Shown one piece after another: positions 15,107 through 23,338 of a DNA stretch of 28,058 nt. The notes below the pieces were generated by a model. It saw nothing but the letters and a program-made list of their open reading frames with translations. It did not search any database and was not told where the DNA came from. Each line of letters opens with the position of its first letter. The stretch's first letter is position 1. The stretch is taken from NCBI GenBank assembly GCA_011046015.1, contig DSBO01000140.1, forward strand, positions 1 through 28,058, written 5' to 3'. This DNA comes from Thioalkalivibrio sp. Lineage in GTDB: Bacteria; Pseudomonadota; Gammaproteobacteria; SpSt-1174. The translations under genes and the position numbers were made by a program.

Positions 15107-16963
15107 TCAGCCCTTGGGCTCCAGCTGGCTGACGTCGCGCACCGCGCCGCGGGAGGCGGAGGTGGTCATGGCGGCGTAGGCCTTCAGCGCACTGGAGACC
15201 ACGCGCTCGCGCCCGAGCGGCTTCCAGGCATCCGCGCCCTTCGCCTCCATGGCCTCGCGGCGGGCGGCGAGTTCGGCATCGGTGAGCTTCACGTTGATCC
15301 CGCGACCCGGGATGTCGATCTCGATGGTGTCGCCCTCCTCGACCAGGCCGATGGGCCCGCCCTCGGCCGCCTCGGGGGAGACATGACCGATGGAGAGTCC
15401 GGAGGTGCCACCCGAGAAGCGCCCGTCGGTGATGAGCGCGCAGTCCTTGCCCAGGCCCTTGGACTTCAGGTACGAGGTGGGATAGAGCATCTCCTGCATG
15501 CCTGGCCCGCCGCGCGGCCCCTCGTAGCGGATGATGACCACGTCGCCGGCCTTCACCTCGTCGCCGAGGATGGCCGCCACGGCCGCGTCCTGACTCTCGT
15601 AGATGCGCGCCGGGCCGGAGAACTTGAGGATGGAGTCGTCCACGCCGGCGGTCTTCACGACGCAGCCGTCCGGTGCGATGTTACCGTAGAGTACGGCCAG
15701 GCCGCCGTCCTTGCTGTAGGCGTGTTCGATGTCGCGGATGCAGCCGTTGGCGCGATCCACGTCGAGCTCCGGCCAGCGCTTGTCCTGACTGAAGGCCTCG
15801 GTGGTGCGCACGTTGCCCGGGCCGGCGCGGAATAAGGTCTTCACGGCCTCGTCCTGCGTCTGCATCACGTCGTAGTGGGCCAGGGCCTCGCCCATGGTCC
15901 GGCTGTGCACAGTCGGCACGTCGCGGTGCAGCAGCCCGCCGCGATCCAGCTCGCCGAGGATGCCCATCACCCCGCCGGCGCGATGTACGTCTTCCATGTG
16001 GTACTTCTGGGTGGCGGGCGCCACCTTGCAGATGTTCGGCACCTTGCGCGACAGGCGGTCGATGTCGGCCATGGTGAAGTCCACGCCGGCCTCCTGGGCC
16101 GCGGCCAGCAGATGCAGGATGGTGTTGGTGGAGCCGCCCATGGCGATGTCGAGGCTCATGGCGTTCTCGAAGGCCGCGAAGGTGGCGATGGCGCGCGGCA
16201 GCACGGAGGCATCGTCCTGCTCGTAGTAGCGCCTGGCGAGTTCCACCACCCGGCGGCCGGCCTCGAGGAACAGCTCGCGGCGATCGGCATGGGTGGCGAG
16301 CGTGGAACCGTTGCCCGGCAGCGACAGACCCAGGGCCTCGGTGAGGCAGTTCATGGAGTTGGCGGTGAACATGCCCGAGCAGGAGCCGCAGGTCGGACAG
16401 GCCGAGCGCTCCATGGTCATCACGTCCTCGTCCGACTCCTTCGGATCGGCCGCCGAGACCATGGCGTCCACCAGGTCGAGGTGCACCTCGTGGCCATGGA
16501 TGATGGCCTTGCCGGACTCCATCGGCCCGCCGGAGACGAACACGGTGGGGATGTTCAGACGCAGCGCGGCGTTGAGCATCCCGGGGGTGATCTTGTCGCA
16601 GTTGGAGATGCACACCAGTGCATCGGCGCAGTGCGCGTTGACCATGTACTCCACGGCGTCGGAGATGAGTTCGCGCGAGGGCAGCGAATAGAGCATACCG
16701 CCGTGCCCCATGGCGATGCCGTCGTCCACCGCAATGGTGTTGAATTCCTTGGCGATGCCGCCGACCTGTTCGATCTCGCGCGCGACCATCTGGCCCAGGT
16801 CCTTGAGGTGGACGTGGCCCGGCACGAACTGGGTGAAGGAATTGGCGATGGCGATGATCGGCTTGCCGAAATCGTCATCCTTCATGCCGGTGGCGCGCCA
16901 CAGGGCGCGGGCCCCCGCCATGTTGCGGCCATGGGTGGTGGTGCGGGATCGATACTGCGGCAT
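15107..16963 (-). CDS. ilvD: Dihydroxy-acid dehydratase IlvD
   Basis: IlvD dehydrates 2,3-dihydroxy-acids in the common valine/isoleucine/leucine pathway using an iron-sulfur cluster and Mg2+. The 618-residue protein matches E. coli IlvD (616) along its length as I recall it. It starts MPQYRSRTTTHGRNMAGARA; cluster-binding cysteines C122 (SNCDK) and C195 (CPTCGSC, 189-195) are present, as are the DFTMADIDRLSRKVP and GRFSGGTSGLSIGHVSPEA signatures. ATG 16963 fits the family start, with GGAG upstream. It is monocistronic, bounded by its own terminator and a divergent gene, and no other ilv gene is nearby. Confidence 0.96.
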   Translation of the reverse strand: MPQYRSRTTTHGRNMAGARALWRATGMKDDDFGKPIIAIANSFTQFVPGHVHLKDLGQMVAREIEQVGGIAKEFNTIAVDDGIAMGHGGMLYSLPSRELISDAVEYMVNAHCADALVCISNCDKITPGMLNAALRLNIPTVFVSGGPMESGKAIIHGHEVHLDLVDAMVSAADPKESDEDVMTMERSACPTCGSCSGMFTANSMNCLTEALGLSLPGNGSTLATHADRRELFLEAGRRVVELARRYYEQDDASVLPRAIATFAAFENAMSLDIAMGGSTNTILHLLAAAQEAGVDFTMADIDRLSRKVPNICKVAPATQKYHMEDVHRAGGVMGILGELDRGGLLHRDVPTVHSRTMGEALAHYDVMQTQDEAVKTLFRAGPGNVRTTEAFSQDKRWPELDVDRANGCIRDIEHAYSKDGGLAVLYGNIAPDGCVVKTAGVDDSILKFSGPARIYESQDAAVAAILGDEVKAGDVVIIRYEGPRGGPGMQEMLYPTSYLKSKGLGKDCALITDGRFSGGTSGLSIGHVSPEAAEGGPIGLVEEGDTIEIDIPGRGINVKLTDAELAARREAMEAKGADAWKPLGRERVVSSALKAYAAMTTSASRGAVRDVSQLEPKG

Positions 16964-16990
16964 GCTGGCTCCGTGATGCGACGGCTTGAG

Positions 16991-17021
16991 TTGAACCACG
17001 TATTCTACACCCGGATATAAT
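16991..17021 (+). promoter_or_regulatory. Predicted promoter of the HMA gene
   Basis: A perfect TATAAT (17016-17021) is preceded by TTGAAC (16991-16996) at 19 bases, slightly long for sigma-70. A leader of about 62 bases runs to ATG 17091. On the opposite strand, TAGAAT (17007-17002) could be the -10 box of ilvD, so the two promoters would overlap. Confidence 0.45.
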
Positions 17022-17090
17022 ACGGGGCGAAACCGGCCCACCAAAACCACAGTCGCCGCGCAGCCTTTGGCCGCCGGCCAGGAGAGTCAG

Positions 17091-17291
17091 ATGCAGATCG
17101 AGATCGATGCCCGGAACATCAAGTGTGGCGGCTGCGCCAGCGCCATCAGCACGGGCCTGATGGCGGACCCGCGCGTTGAGGCGGTGAACGTGGACATCGC
17201 CAGCGGCCGGGTCACGGTCGAGGCCGACGCCGACATCCGCGCCGACCTCGAGCAGAAGCTGGCCGAGCTGGGCTACCCGCCGAAGGCCTGA
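17091..17291 (+). CDS. Small heavy-metal-associated (HMA) domain protein
   Basis: The 66-residue protein is a single HMA domain of the CopZ/Atx1 type, with beta-alpha-beta-beta-alpha-beta pattern. The metal-binding loop is IKCGGCAS (C12 and C15), in place of the classical GMxCxxC. It probably binds Cu+ or a similar soft metal in the cytoplasm. No P-type ATPase or metal regulator lies nearby, so its partner is unknown. ATG 17091 follows AGGAG (17080-17084). Its stop codon abuts the stop of the convergent RimK-like gene with no gap (TGA then TCA). Confidence 0.85.
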   Translation: MQIEIDARNIKCGGCASAISTGLMADPRVEAVNVDIASGRVTVEADADIRADLEQKLAELGYPPKA

Positions 17292-18785
17292 TCAGCCACC
17301 GGGCGGCGCGTCACGGCGACCGTGACGCGCATCCAGCCGGCGCACGAACTCGCCCACCAGCCGGCGGTAGAGCTCGTCCTTGAGCACCGCATCCTCGACC
17401 CCGGCCTCGAGGTTCGGATTGTCGTTGACCTCGATGACCATCACGCCCCGCTCCGTCTCTTTCACATCCACGCCGTAGAAACCGTCACCGATCAGGTTGG
17501 CGGCCTTGAGCGCGGTCTTCACCACCTCGGCCGGCGCATCCTCCACCGCCCAGGCCTTGAAGCCCCCCTCGGCGGGCCGGCCCTTGGCGCCGTGGTTGAC
17601 GATCTGCCAGTGCTTCTTCGACATGAAGTACTGGCACACGAACAGCGGTTCGCGGTTGAGCACGCCCACGCGCCAGTCGAACTCGGTGTAGACGAATTCC
17701 TGCGCGAGGATGAGGTCCGATTCCTTGAACAGACGCGTGGCGATGTCCTTCAGCTCGCGCGGATTCTCGGCCTTGAACACGCCGCGCGAGAAGGAGCCGT
17801 CCGGGATCTTGAGCACGATCGGGTAGGCGAGCTGCGCGTCCAGGGCCTTCACGTTGTCGCGGCTCACGATCACCGTGCGCGGCGTGCCCACCTTGTGGTT
17901 ACCGAGCAGCTCGGCCAGGTACACCTTGTTCGTGCACTTGAGGATGGAGTCCGGGTCGTCGATCACCACCATGCCCTCGCTGTCGGCCTTCTTGGCGAAG
18001 CGGTACGTGTAGTGGTCGATCTGCGTGGTCTCGCGGATGAACAGCGCGTCGTACTCGGCCAGGCGTGCGTAGTCACGCCGCTCGACGAGCTCGGCGTTCA
18101 CCCCCTGCTCGCGCGCGGCGCGGATGAATTTCTGCAGGGCACGCGCATCGGAGGGCGGCAGCACCTCCTCCGGGTTCTGCAGGATGGCGAGATCGTAGCG
18201 AAAGGTCGACGGCGCCCGCCGCTTGCGCCAGCGGCGCGCAAGATGCTGGTCGAGCGCGGCGAAGAAGGACTCCTCCTGCACCGCATCGAGGCTCCGAAAC
18301 ACCAGCGACTTGATGCTGGCGATACGCCACTGCCCGGCCAGGCGAAACTCCACGCGCAGCATCGGCGCCGGGAAGGTCTCGAACAGCTGGCGCGCGAAGT
18401 CCTGCATCTCCGCCACGGCACACTGCCCGAAGAAGATATCGAGTTCGAAGGCGGTGGTGGTGAGGTCCTGGCGGCGCTTGCGGAAGATCTTCTGCACGCG
18501 CTTGTCCAGGTCGGCCGTGTCCAGGCTGTAGATCGACTTGCGGCTGAGGTCCTGCAGGGTACGCACCGAGGGGATCACGCGGTGCCGGCGCGCCTCGGCC
18601 AGCAGCGAACAGTAATAACCCTCACTCAGATAGCGCTGACTGCGACAGAGGTTGACCACGTGCACGCCGGACTTGTTGAGTTCGGCCGCCCCGGCCAGGT
18701 ATGCGCGCGCCTCCACCACCGGCAGCTTCGGGTAGTGGGGTTTCCAGTCGGCGATGTTTTCGACGAGGATGACGTGTTCGGACAT
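17292..18785 (-). CDS. RimK-like ATP-grasp ligase with N-terminal RLAN-type region
   Basis: The 497-residue protein has two parts. Residues 1 to about 190 look like the RLAN (RimK-like ATP-grasp N-terminal) region. Residues about 200-485 are an ATP-grasp ligase: YPIVLKIPDGSFSRGV (321-336), an AQEFVYTEFDWRVGV segment (361-375), D440 in YGVDV and E452/N454 in IEVNDNPN as likely Mg-ATP ligands. RimK relatives join amino acids, such as glutamate, to peptide or small-molecule carboxylates. The gene follows the GNAT-C39 gene by 3 bases and must be co-transcribed; published comparative genomics describes similar pairings as predicted peptide-modifying systems. The substrate is not known. Confidence 0.87.
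   Translation of the reverse strand: MSEHVILVENIADWKPHYPKLPVVEARAYLAGAAELNKSGVHVVNLCRSQRYLSEGYYCSLLAEARRHRVIPSVRTLQDLSRKSIYSLDTADLDKRVQKIFRKRRQDLTTTAFELDIFFGQCAVAEMQDFARQLFETFPAPMLRVEFRLAGQWRIASIKSLVFRSLDAVQEESFFAALDQHLARRWRKRRAPSTFRYDLAILQNPEEVLPPSDARALQKFIRAAREQGVNAELVERRDYARLAEYDALFIRETTQIDHYTYRFAKKADSEGMVVIDDPDSILKCTNKVYLAELLGNHKVGTPRTVIVSRDNVKALDAQLAYPIVLKIPDGSFSRGVFKAENPRELKDIATRLFKESDLILAQEFVYTEFDWRVGVLNREPLFVCQYFMSKKHWQIVNHGAKGRPAEGGFKAWAVEDAPAEVVKTALKAANLIGDGFYGVDVKETERGVMVIEVNDNPNLEAGVEDAVLKDELYRRLVGEFVRRLDARHGRRDAPPGG
17306..17330. terminator. Strong hairpin inside the 3' end of the RimK-like gene
   Basis: A perfect 11-bp inverted repeat, GCGCGTCACGG (17306-17316) and CCGTGACGCGC (17320-17330), has a 3-base loop. 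It lies 15 bases after the stop codon of the convergent HMA gene and within codons for the RimK-like C-terminal tail. With no gap between the genes it could stop transcription from the left. No T-run follows on either strand, so function is unproven. Confidence 0.5.
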
Positions 18786-18788
18786 GGG

Positions 18789-19898
18789 TCAGTTCCGGGC
18801 GTTTTCGGCAGGGCGGTAGAGCATGAGCACGGCGCGCAGGCCGGCACGCCCGTAACGCGCCATGCGCTGAAAGTTGCGCTTGTGGATGGGCATGTTGATC
18901 GAGTCCACCAGCGTCTCGTCGTTCTCGTAGTCGACGTAGGGGTCGTTGACGTAGACGAAGTGTTCGTCGAAGCCGGTCACCACCACCCAGTGGGGAAACT
19001 TCTCCTCGTAGATCTGGTAGGAGCTGATCAGCACCACGGGAATGCCGCCGGCGTTGAAACGCTGCTCCATCTCCTCCAGGCTCAGGGTCGCGTAGTGCAC
19101 GGGAACCCCGCGCTGGGCGAGCTCCTCACGCATGTCCTCCTGCACCAGGCGAATGACCTCCTTCTTCTCCTCGCTGCGCACTGAATCGATGAGGTGCACG
19201 CCCTCGTCGCTCACGTAGACCTCGACGACAAAGCCGCGGTGTGCGGCGGCCAGCGCCAGCCCGAAGGGACCGCAGCCACCGTGGCCGGACGTCATGTAGA
19301 TGGTGGTGGCCTCGCGCCAGAGCCTGAGTTCCAGCTTGCGATCCAGTGGCAGCGCCGGGCGCAGCGACTTCATGGCCATCATCAGGGCGGCCGGGCCGCA
19401 GGTGAAGTCCAGCGTCTGTTCGTAATAGGGCACGCGCGCGAGTTCGGGTGCAAGGTGGGGCGCCAGTGACTTCTCGAGGCGCCAGGCGTCCATGTGGTCT
19501 TCGTAGTAATCGGGAAACTCGCCGAACTGCTTGTAACCCATGGCGCGGAACAGACCCAGCGAGGCCGTGTTGTCCTTGCGGATCTCCAGGCGCAGGTAGG
19601 CGCAGTCGCGCTCGCGACTCTCGGCCTCGGCGGCCTCCACCAGGGCGCGGCCCACGCCACGTCCGCGGGTGGCCGGGTCGACCGCGATCGAGTAGAGCCG
19701 GGCCATGGACGTGCCGCGGCTGAAGAGGATGAGCACATAGCCCAGCAGCGCCTCGCCTGCCTCGTAGACGAAGACCACGGCATTGGCCTTGGTGAGCATG
19801 TAGCGAAACTGGCGGCGCGACAGCCGGTCGCTGTCAAAGCAGGTCTCCTCCAGACGGAGGAGTCGGGGAATATCGTCGAGCGTGGCGGTGCGGATCAT
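18789..19898 (-). CDS. GNAT acetyltransferase fused to a C39-like cysteine peptidase
   Basis: This 369-residue fusion has an N-terminal GNAT domain (about 1-145), with acetyl-CoA loop RGRGVG (78-83) and the LRLEIRKDN/ALGLFRAMGY-like segments of RimI-type enzymes. The C-terminal half (about 155-365) resembles the peptidase C39-like DUF3335 family: DFTCGPAAL gives catalytic C167, FPHWVVVTG gives H303, and VNDP gives the third position near N318/D319. It may cleave or transfer a peptide that the RimK-like partner builds, while GNAT acylates it; this division of labour is inference. ATG 19898 fits the GNAT start. A good promoter lies upstream and the downstream ligase gene is 3 bases away. Confidence 0.88.
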   Translation of the reverse strand: MIRTATLDDIPRLLRLEETCFDSDRLSRRQFRYMLTKANAVVFVYEAGEALLGYVLILFSRGTSMARLYSIAVDPATRGRGVGRALVEAAEAESRERDCAYLRLEIRKDNTASLGLFRAMGYKQFGEFPDYYEDHMDAWRLEKSLAPHLAPELARVPYYEQTLDFTCGPAALMMAMKSLRPALPLDRKLELRLWREATTIYMTSGHGGCGPFGLALAAAHRGFVVEVYVSDEGVHLIDSVRSEEKKEVIRLVQEDMREELAQRGVPVHYATLSLEEMEQRFNAGGIPVVLISSYQIYEEKFPHWVVVTGFDEHFVYVNDPYVDYENDETLVDSINMPIHKRNFQRMARYGRAGLRAVLMLYRPAENARN

Positions 19899-19943
19899 CG
19901 AGGCAGGTTGCCATCCCCCGGGGCAGGCGAAAAAAGTCGGCGC

Positions 19944-19972
19944 AGTATGCGCCGGGACCCGACCCTTGTCAC
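19944..19972 (-). promoter_or_regulatory. Promoter of the GNAT-C39/RimK operon
   Basis: On the minus strand GTGACA (19972-19967, 5/6) and CATACT (19949-19944) are spaced by exactly 17 bases, about 46 bases before the start codon. It is the best-formed sigma-70 promoter in the window. The divergent argE promoter begins a few bases away, so both could be co-regulated. Confidence 0.55.
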
Positions 19973-19981
19973 GGGGTCTGG

Positions 19982-19990
19982 TGCTAGTAT
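19982..19990 (+). promoter_or_regulatory. Extended -10 element of argE
   Basis: TGCTAGTAT (19982-19990) fits TG-n-TAnnaT and lies 45 bases before the argE start. No -35 at standard spacing is clear. I see no convincing ArgR box pair in the gap. Confidence 0.4.
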
Positions 19991-20034
19991 CAGCGGACCG
20001 GGCAGACGCCTTCCATCGCAGCAAAGACACGACC

Positions 20035-21189
20035 ATGACCGACAAGTTCCCGAGCCTTGAACAGATGATAGCCGAACTGGTCGCCGAGCCCTCGGTGAGC
20101 AGCGTGAGCCCCGAATTCGACATGGGCAACCGGGGCGTGATAGAGCGCCTGTCGGGCTGGCTTGAAGACCTGGGTTTCCGCGTGGAAGTGGTACCGGTTG
20201 CCGACTCGCCGTTCAAGGCCAACCTGATCGCCACCCTCGGCGAGGGCGAGGACGGCCTGGTACTGGCCGGTCACACCGACACCGTGCCCTACGACCAGGG
20301 CAAGTGGCACCATGATCCGTTCACGGTGGTGGAGGAGGATGGCAAACTCTATGGCCTGGGCACCTCGGACATGAAGGCCTTTCTCGCCATCGCCGTGGAC
20401 GTGGCCCGCGAGGTGGACCCGGCAAAGCTCCGGCGCCCGCTCATCATCCTCGCCACCGCCGACGAGGAGAGCACCATGAACGGGGCCCAGGCCCTGGCGC
20501 ACCTGGGCCGGCCCAGGGCGCGTTACGCAATCATCGGCGAGCCCACCGGCCTCGCGCCGGTGCGCATGCACAAGGGCGTGGCCATGGAGGCGATCCGTCT
20601 CATCGGCCGCGCCGGCCACTCCAGCGACCCGAGTCTCGGCATCAACGCCATCGACGGCATGCACACCGTGATCGGCGAGCTGATGGACTGGCGGCGTGAA
20701 CTGGGCGAGCGCTACCGGAACCCGGCCTTCGCCGTGCCGGTCCCGACGCTCAACCTCGGCCACATCCACGGCGGCGACAATCCAAACCGCATCTGCGGGC
20801 TGTGCGAGCTGCACTTCGACATGCGCCTGATGCCGAGCATGGAGATGACGCCGCTGCGCGAGGAACTGAGACAGCGCCTCGGCGGCCGCCTGCACGACAC
20901 CGGCCTGCATCTGGAAATGCGCAACCTGGATGTCGAGGTACCGGCCTTCGAGACCAGGGGCGATTCGCCGCTGGTCGCCGCCGCCGAGGCGTTCACCGGA
21001 CAGCCCGCCCGCTCGGTCGCCTTCGGTACCGAGGCACCCTTCCTGCAGAAGCTCGGTATCGAGACCATCGTGCTCGGTCCCGGCGATATCGAACAGGCGC
21101 ACCAGCCCGACGAGTACCTGCGCGTGGACCGCATCGAACCCATGCGAAAGATCCTCAGGCAGATGATCGAACGCTTCTGCCTGCAATAG
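20035..21189 (+). CDS. argE: Acetylornithine deacetylase ArgE
   Basis: ArgE is an M20-family metallohydrolase that releases ornithine from N-acetylornithine in arginine synthesis. The 384-residue length fits E. coli ArgE (383). Metal-binding and catalytic residues are visible: GHTDTVP with H80 and D82, D112 in GLGTSDMKA, E144/E145 in ATADEES, and a histidine in the late AHQPDEY segment. The dimerisation domain lies at about 180-290. ATG 20035 gives the family N-terminus; the ribosome site is weak. It heads a likely argE-argA pair, separated from argA by a hairpin. Other M20 peptidases are possible but less likely given argA beside it. Confidence 0.9.
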   Translation: MTDKFPSLEQMIAELVAEPSVSSVSPEFDMGNRGVIERLSGWLEDLGFRVEVVPVADSPFKANLIATLGEGEDGLVLAGHTDTVPYDQGKWHHDPFTVVEEDGKLYGLGTSDMKAFLAIAVDVAREVDPAKLRRPLIILATADEESTMNGAQALAHLGRPRARYAIIGEPTGLAPVRMHKGVAMEAIRLIGRAGHSSDPSLGINAIDGMHTVIGELMDWRRELGERYRNPAFAVPVPTLNLGHIHGGDNPNRICGLCELHFDMRLMPSMEMTPLREELRQRLGGRLHDTGLHLEMRNLDVEVPAFETRGDSPLVAAAEAFTGQPARSVAFGTEAPFLQKLGIETIVLGPGDIEQAHQPDEYLRVDRIEPMRKILRQMIERFCLQ

Positions 21190-21193
21190 GAAT

Positions 21194-21220
21194 GGCGGGC
21201 GAACGTTTCACTCGCCCGCC
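21194..21220 (+). terminator. Hairpin between argE and argA
   Basis: A perfect 9-bp stem GGCGGGCGA (21194-21202) / TCGCCCGCC (21212-21220) with a 9-base loop starts 5 bases after the argE stop. The following sequence is AT-rich (CAATTCCTTATTAT) but has no continuous T-run. It may end or attenuate argE transcripts, with partial read-through into argA, or argA may start from the TATTAT at 21229-21234. Confidence 0.5.
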
Positions 21221-21265
21221 CAATTCCTTATTATCCCTACAGATTAGTTTTCCCAGGACAGTACC

Positions 21266-22591
21266 GTGCCCAAGCAGCCAGGCAAGATCGACCAGCACGT
21301 CATGTGGTTTCGCAACGCCGCGCCGTATATCCACGCGCATCGCGGCCGCACCTTCGTGCTGTACTTCGGCGGCGAGGCCCTGGAGGGGGAGGGCTTCGCC
21401 AGCCTGATCCACGACATCGCGCTGCTGCACAGCCTGGGCGTGCACCTGGTACTGGTGCATGGCGCACGCCCACAGATCGAGAGACGCCTGGGTATCGAGG
21501 ACATCGAGCCGCGCTATGCCGAGGGCCTGCGCGTCACCGACGAAGAGGCACTGGGCGCGGTCAAGGAGGCGGTCGGCTGCGTGCGCGTGGAGATCGAGGC
21601 GCGGATCTCGACGAGCCTCGTCAACACCCCCATGTCCGGCATTCGCCTGCGGGTCGCCTCCGGCAACTTCGTCACCGCGCGTCCCATCGGCGTGCGTAAC
21701 GGCGTGGACTTCTGCCACACCGGCAAGGTGCGCCGCATCGACGTGGATGCGATCCAGGCACAGCTCGCGCTCGACAACCTGGTGCTGCTCTCCCCGCTCG
21801 GCTACTCGCCCACCGGCGAGGCCTTCAACCTGAGCGGCGAGGAGGTCGCCACGGAGACCGCGATCGCGCTCAAGGCCGACAAGCTCATCTACCTCAACAG
21901 CGTGCGCGAGAAGCGCCCGCTGCCGGCCCAGCTCGGCCTCACCGAGGCCGAGCAGCTCCTCAAGCGCCGCAAGCAGCTTCACCCCGAGACGCGCACCCAC
22001 CTGGCGAACGCCATCAGTGCCGCGCTCAAGGGCGTGCGCCGCATCCACCTCGTGGAGCAGCAACGCGACGGGGCCCTGCTGCTCGAACTCTTCACCCGTG
22101 ACGGCGACGGCACGCTGGTGACGGCCGACATCTACGAGGGGGTGCGCGATGCGCGCATCGACGACGTGCCCGGGATTCTGGAACTCATCCGTCCCCTGGA
22201 AGAGGCCGGCACGCTGGTACGCCGCTCGCGCGAACAGCTGGAGCTGGAGAGCCAGCGCTTCGTGGTGGTGGAGCGTGACGGCATGATCATCGGTTGCGCC
22301 GCCCTCTACCCCTTCGAGACCGAGCGCATCGGTGAACTCGCCTGCCTGGCCATCCACCCCGACTACCGCCGGGGCGGCCGCGGCGATGTGCTGCTCGCCT
22401 ACCTCGAGGCCCGCGCCCGCAAACTCGGCCTCGAGCGCCTGTTCGTGCTCACCACCGAGACCCTGCACTGGTTCCGCGAACGCGGCTTCACTCCCGGCTC
22501 ACTGGACGACCTGCCGGTGAAACGGCGCGAGCTGTACAACTACCAACGGAACTCGAAGATTCTTTACAAAGTCGCCGGTCAAGAGTCATAG
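21266..22591 (+). CDS. argA: Amino-acid N-acetyltransferase (N-acetylglutamate synthase) ArgA
   Basis: ArgA makes N-acetylglutamate, the first step of arginine synthesis. The 441-residue protein has the two classical domains: an amino-acid kinase-like domain (about 20-285), which binds arginine for feedback control, and a C-terminal GNAT domain (about 295-435) with the acetyl-CoA loop in HPDYRRGGRGDVLL. The length fits E. coli ArgA (443). The start is GTG 21266, with AGGA at 21255-21258. It follows argE and converges on the O-methyltransferase gene across a tandem-repeat gap. The presence of argE in the same segment indicates the linear, acetyl-releasing arginine pathway. Confidence 0.94.
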   Translation: MPKQPGKIDQHVMWFRNAAPYIHAHRGRTFVLYFGGEALEGEGFASLIHDIALLHSLGVHLVLVHGARPQIERRLGIEDIEPRYAEGLRVTDEEALGAVKEAVGCVRVEIEARISTSLVNTPMSGIRLRVASGNFVTARPIGVRNGVDFCHTGKVRRIDVDAIQAQLALDNLVLLSPLGYSPTGEAFNLSGEEVATETAIALKADKLIYLNSVREKRPLPAQLGLTEAEQLLKRRKQLHPETRTHLANAISAALKGVRRIHLVEQQRDGALLLELFTRDGDGTLVTADIYEGVRDARIDDVPGILELIRPLEEAGTLVRRSREQLELESQRFVVVERDGMIIGCAALYPFETERIGELACLAIHPDYRRGGRGDVLLAYLEARARKLGLERLFVLTTETLHWFRERGFTPGSLDDLPVKRRELYNYQRNSKILYKVAGQES

Positions 22592-22662
22592 GTCGCAAGT
22601 CAAATCTGCGACTTGCGACTTGCGACTTGCGACTTGCGACTTGCGACTTGCGACTTGCGACT
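22592..22662. repeat. Tandem 7-bp repeat in a convergent gap
   Basis: Eight exact copies of TGCGACT run from 22607 to 22662. They are flanked on both sides by CAAATC, and GTCGCAAGT (22592-22600) is an inverted copy of the repeat core, so the block can fold. The last copy overlaps the stop codon (22664-22662) of the O-methyltransferase gene. The unit is too short and uniform for a CRISPR array. It fills the whole gap between argA and the convergent gene. Confidence 0.92.
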
Positions 22663-23327
22663 CAAATCTTTCTCCTCGCCAGCGTCAATCCATCCCCGAT
22701 CGGCAGCAAGGACATCTCCACCCGCTCGTCTCGATGCACCGCCTCGTTGAAGCGACGGATCGCGCGGGTGCTCGGTTCCTGGTTGCTCTCGTCGGCAACG
22801 GCGCCGCCCCAGAGGGTGTTGTCGATGGCGATGATGCCTCCGGGGTGCAGCAGCTCGTAGCAGCGTTCGTAGTAGGCGGGATAGTTCTGCTTGTCGGCGT
22901 CGATGAAGGCGAAGTCGAAACGCCCGGCCTCGCCTTCGGCGAGCAGGCGGTTGAGGGTGTCGATACCGGGGCCGAGCTCGAGGCGGAGTCGGTGGTCCAC
23001 CCCGGCCTCTCGCCAGTAGCGACGCGCGACCTGCGTCCACTCCTCGCTGGTGTCACAGCAGACGAGTTCGCCCATGTCGCCCATCCCCTGGGCGATGCAC
23101 AGCGCGCTATAGCCGGTGAAGGTACCGATCTCGATACCGCGGCGCGCCCCCATGAGGCCGACCAGCAGGCGCATGAACTGGCCCTGCTCGGGCGAGATCT
23201 GCATGCGTCCGTGCGGCAGTGCCTGCGTCTCCTCGCGCAGGCACGCGAGCAGGTCGCCCTCGCGCACGGACACCCGCATCAGGTAGTCGTAGAGCTCATC
23301 CGAGAGACCCAGCGTGCGCGTGGACAT
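22662..23327 (-). CDS. SAM-dependent O-methyltransferase, CCoAOMT-like family 3
   Basis: The 221-residue protein belongs to the cation-dependent O-methyltransferase group. It has SAM motif I EIGTFTGYSAL (66-76), the metal-binding DADK (143-146), and D169/N170 for the second metal-ligand site. Bacterial homologues methylate catechols or similar vicinal diols, but the substrate is not evident here. ATG 23327 follows a strong GAAGGAGG. It lies 11 bases after the adjacent membrane-protein gene's end, so it is probably the last gene of that minus-strand operon. The longer C-terminal repeat reading in another frame is spurious; the true frame ends at 22662. Confidence 0.88.
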   Translation of the reverse strand: MSTRTLGLSDELYDYLMRVSVREGDLLACLREETQALPHGRMQISPEQGQFMRLLVGLMGARRGIEIGTFTGYSALCIAQGMGDMGELVCCDTSEEWTQVARRYWREAGVDHRLRLELGPGIDTLNRLLAEGEAGRFDFAFIDADKQNYPAYYERCYELLHPGGIIAIDNTLWGGAVADESNQEPSTRAIRRFNEAVHRDERVEMSLLPIGDGLTLARRKI

Positions 23328-23338
23328 GCCCGCCTCCT

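Noticed and set aside
19882..20034. N-terminal extension of argE
   Set aside because: It spans the divergent promoter region and adds residues absent from the ArgE family; the family start is at 20035.
22607..22662. CRISPR-like repeat
   Set aside because: The unit is 7 bases with no spacers and no cas genes; it is a simple tandem repeat.
22600..23040. Minus-strand frame ending in repeated RKSQVAS residues
   Set aside because: It is a different frame from the methyltransferase and its tail is only the translation of the tandem repeat.
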